Shown piece by piece: positions 5,411 to 5,491 of a stretch of DNA of 5,491 nucleotides. Position numbers and translations under genes: made by a program. This stretch comes from Anthropogastromicrobium sp963626545. GTDB lineage: Bacteria > Bacillota > Clostridia > Lachnospirales > Lachnospiraceae. How positions within the stretch are numbered: the first letter of the stretch is position 1; each line of letters opens with the position of its first letter. The stretch covers positions 1-5,491 of the forward strand of contig CAVFYJ010000150.1 in NCBI GenBank assembly GCA_963626545.1. The letters are read 5' to 3'. The notes below the pieces were generated by a model. That model was not told the DNA's origin. It ran no database searches and saw only the letters and a list, made by a program, of their open reading frames with translations.

Positions 5411-5491
5411 GTCGCTTGGCCGAAGCTGAGAGATAAGAAAAGAACCTTGATAATTGAACAGTATAACCAACCCTGAAGATTTCTTAAACAG
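5411..5491 (+). other. Probable pre-rRNA leader with boxA-like antitermination element
   Basis: The leader begins with a small hairpin-forming GCTTGGCCGAAGC (5413-5425). It continues into GAACCTTGATAATTGAACA (5442-5460), which resembles the conserved Firmicutes rRNA leader block of the type TTCTTTGAAAACTGAACA that carries boxA for Nus-factor antitermination. No 16S sequence itself is reached, so the mature rRNA must begin outside the window. The identification rests on promoter architecture and recalled similarity; another highly expressed stable-RNA operon is the alternative. Confidence 0.6.

Larger units (their letters stand above)
5034..5491. other. Intergenic region between phosphatase and rRNA-type operon
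   Basis: These 458 bases hold no convincing gene. Reading frames here on both strands are A/T-rich, lack family features, and most lack a ribosome binding site. The left part (5034-5171) is the phosphatase leader and promoter on the - strand. The middle (about 5161-5229) is very A-rich on the + strand. From 5230 on there are two strong + strand promoters and a leader. The layout is what is expected upstream of a ribosomal RNA operon. Confidence 0.7.

Overview
The window looks like chromosomal DNA of an anaerobic, moderately low-GC Gram-positive, most likely a gut-type Clostridia of the Lachnospiraceae kind. The reasons are strong AGGAGG-type ribosome binding sites, TTGACA/TATAAT-like promoters, a class III (oxygen-sensitive) ribonucleotide reductase activase, and an rRNA-type leader whose wording resembles Lachnospiraceae rrn leaders. 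The family assignment is inference from memory of such sequences; no search was run.

Layout, left to right. Bases 1-232 hold a good sigma-A-type promoter (83-111) and a repeat-rich 5' leader. Two near mirror-image copies of TACAAT-N3-ATTGTA lie 51 bp apart here and can also pair with each other as RNA. Four genes follow on the + strand: an AI-2E-family membrane transporter (233-1573), a cytoplasmic helical-repeat GGDEF protein (1669-3225), the anaerobic RNR activating protein nrdG (3225-3746), and a small membrane-anchored Mrr-type nuclease-domain protein (3749-4177, possibly from 3734). The last three are tightly packed (1-bp overlap, then a 2-nt gap), and a clear intrinsic terminator follows at 4191-4228. 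No promoter or terminator is obvious in the 95-nt gap between the first two genes, so one four-gene transcript is plausible.

A convergent gene on the - strand (4242-5033) encodes a Cof-type HAD-superfamily phosphatase, with a candidate promoter at 5143-5171. From 5034 to 5491 there is no convincing gene. This stretch holds the HAD leader and promoter, then two tandem strong promoters on the + strand (5230-5261 and 5376-5404). Each is preceded by an A-rich UP-like tract, and they lead into a boxA-like leader sequence near 5442-5460. The best reading is the P1/P2 promoter region of an rRNA operon whose 16S gene starts just beyond the window.

How the genes work together is only partly clear. 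nrdG supports anaerobic dNTP synthesis but its partner nrdD is not here. It is translationally coupled to a probable diguanylate cyclase and followed by a membrane-tethered nuclease with no methyltransferase nearby. That combination and the repeated palindromes upstream of the transporter are the most unusual things in the window. The phosphatase is ordinary housekeeping.
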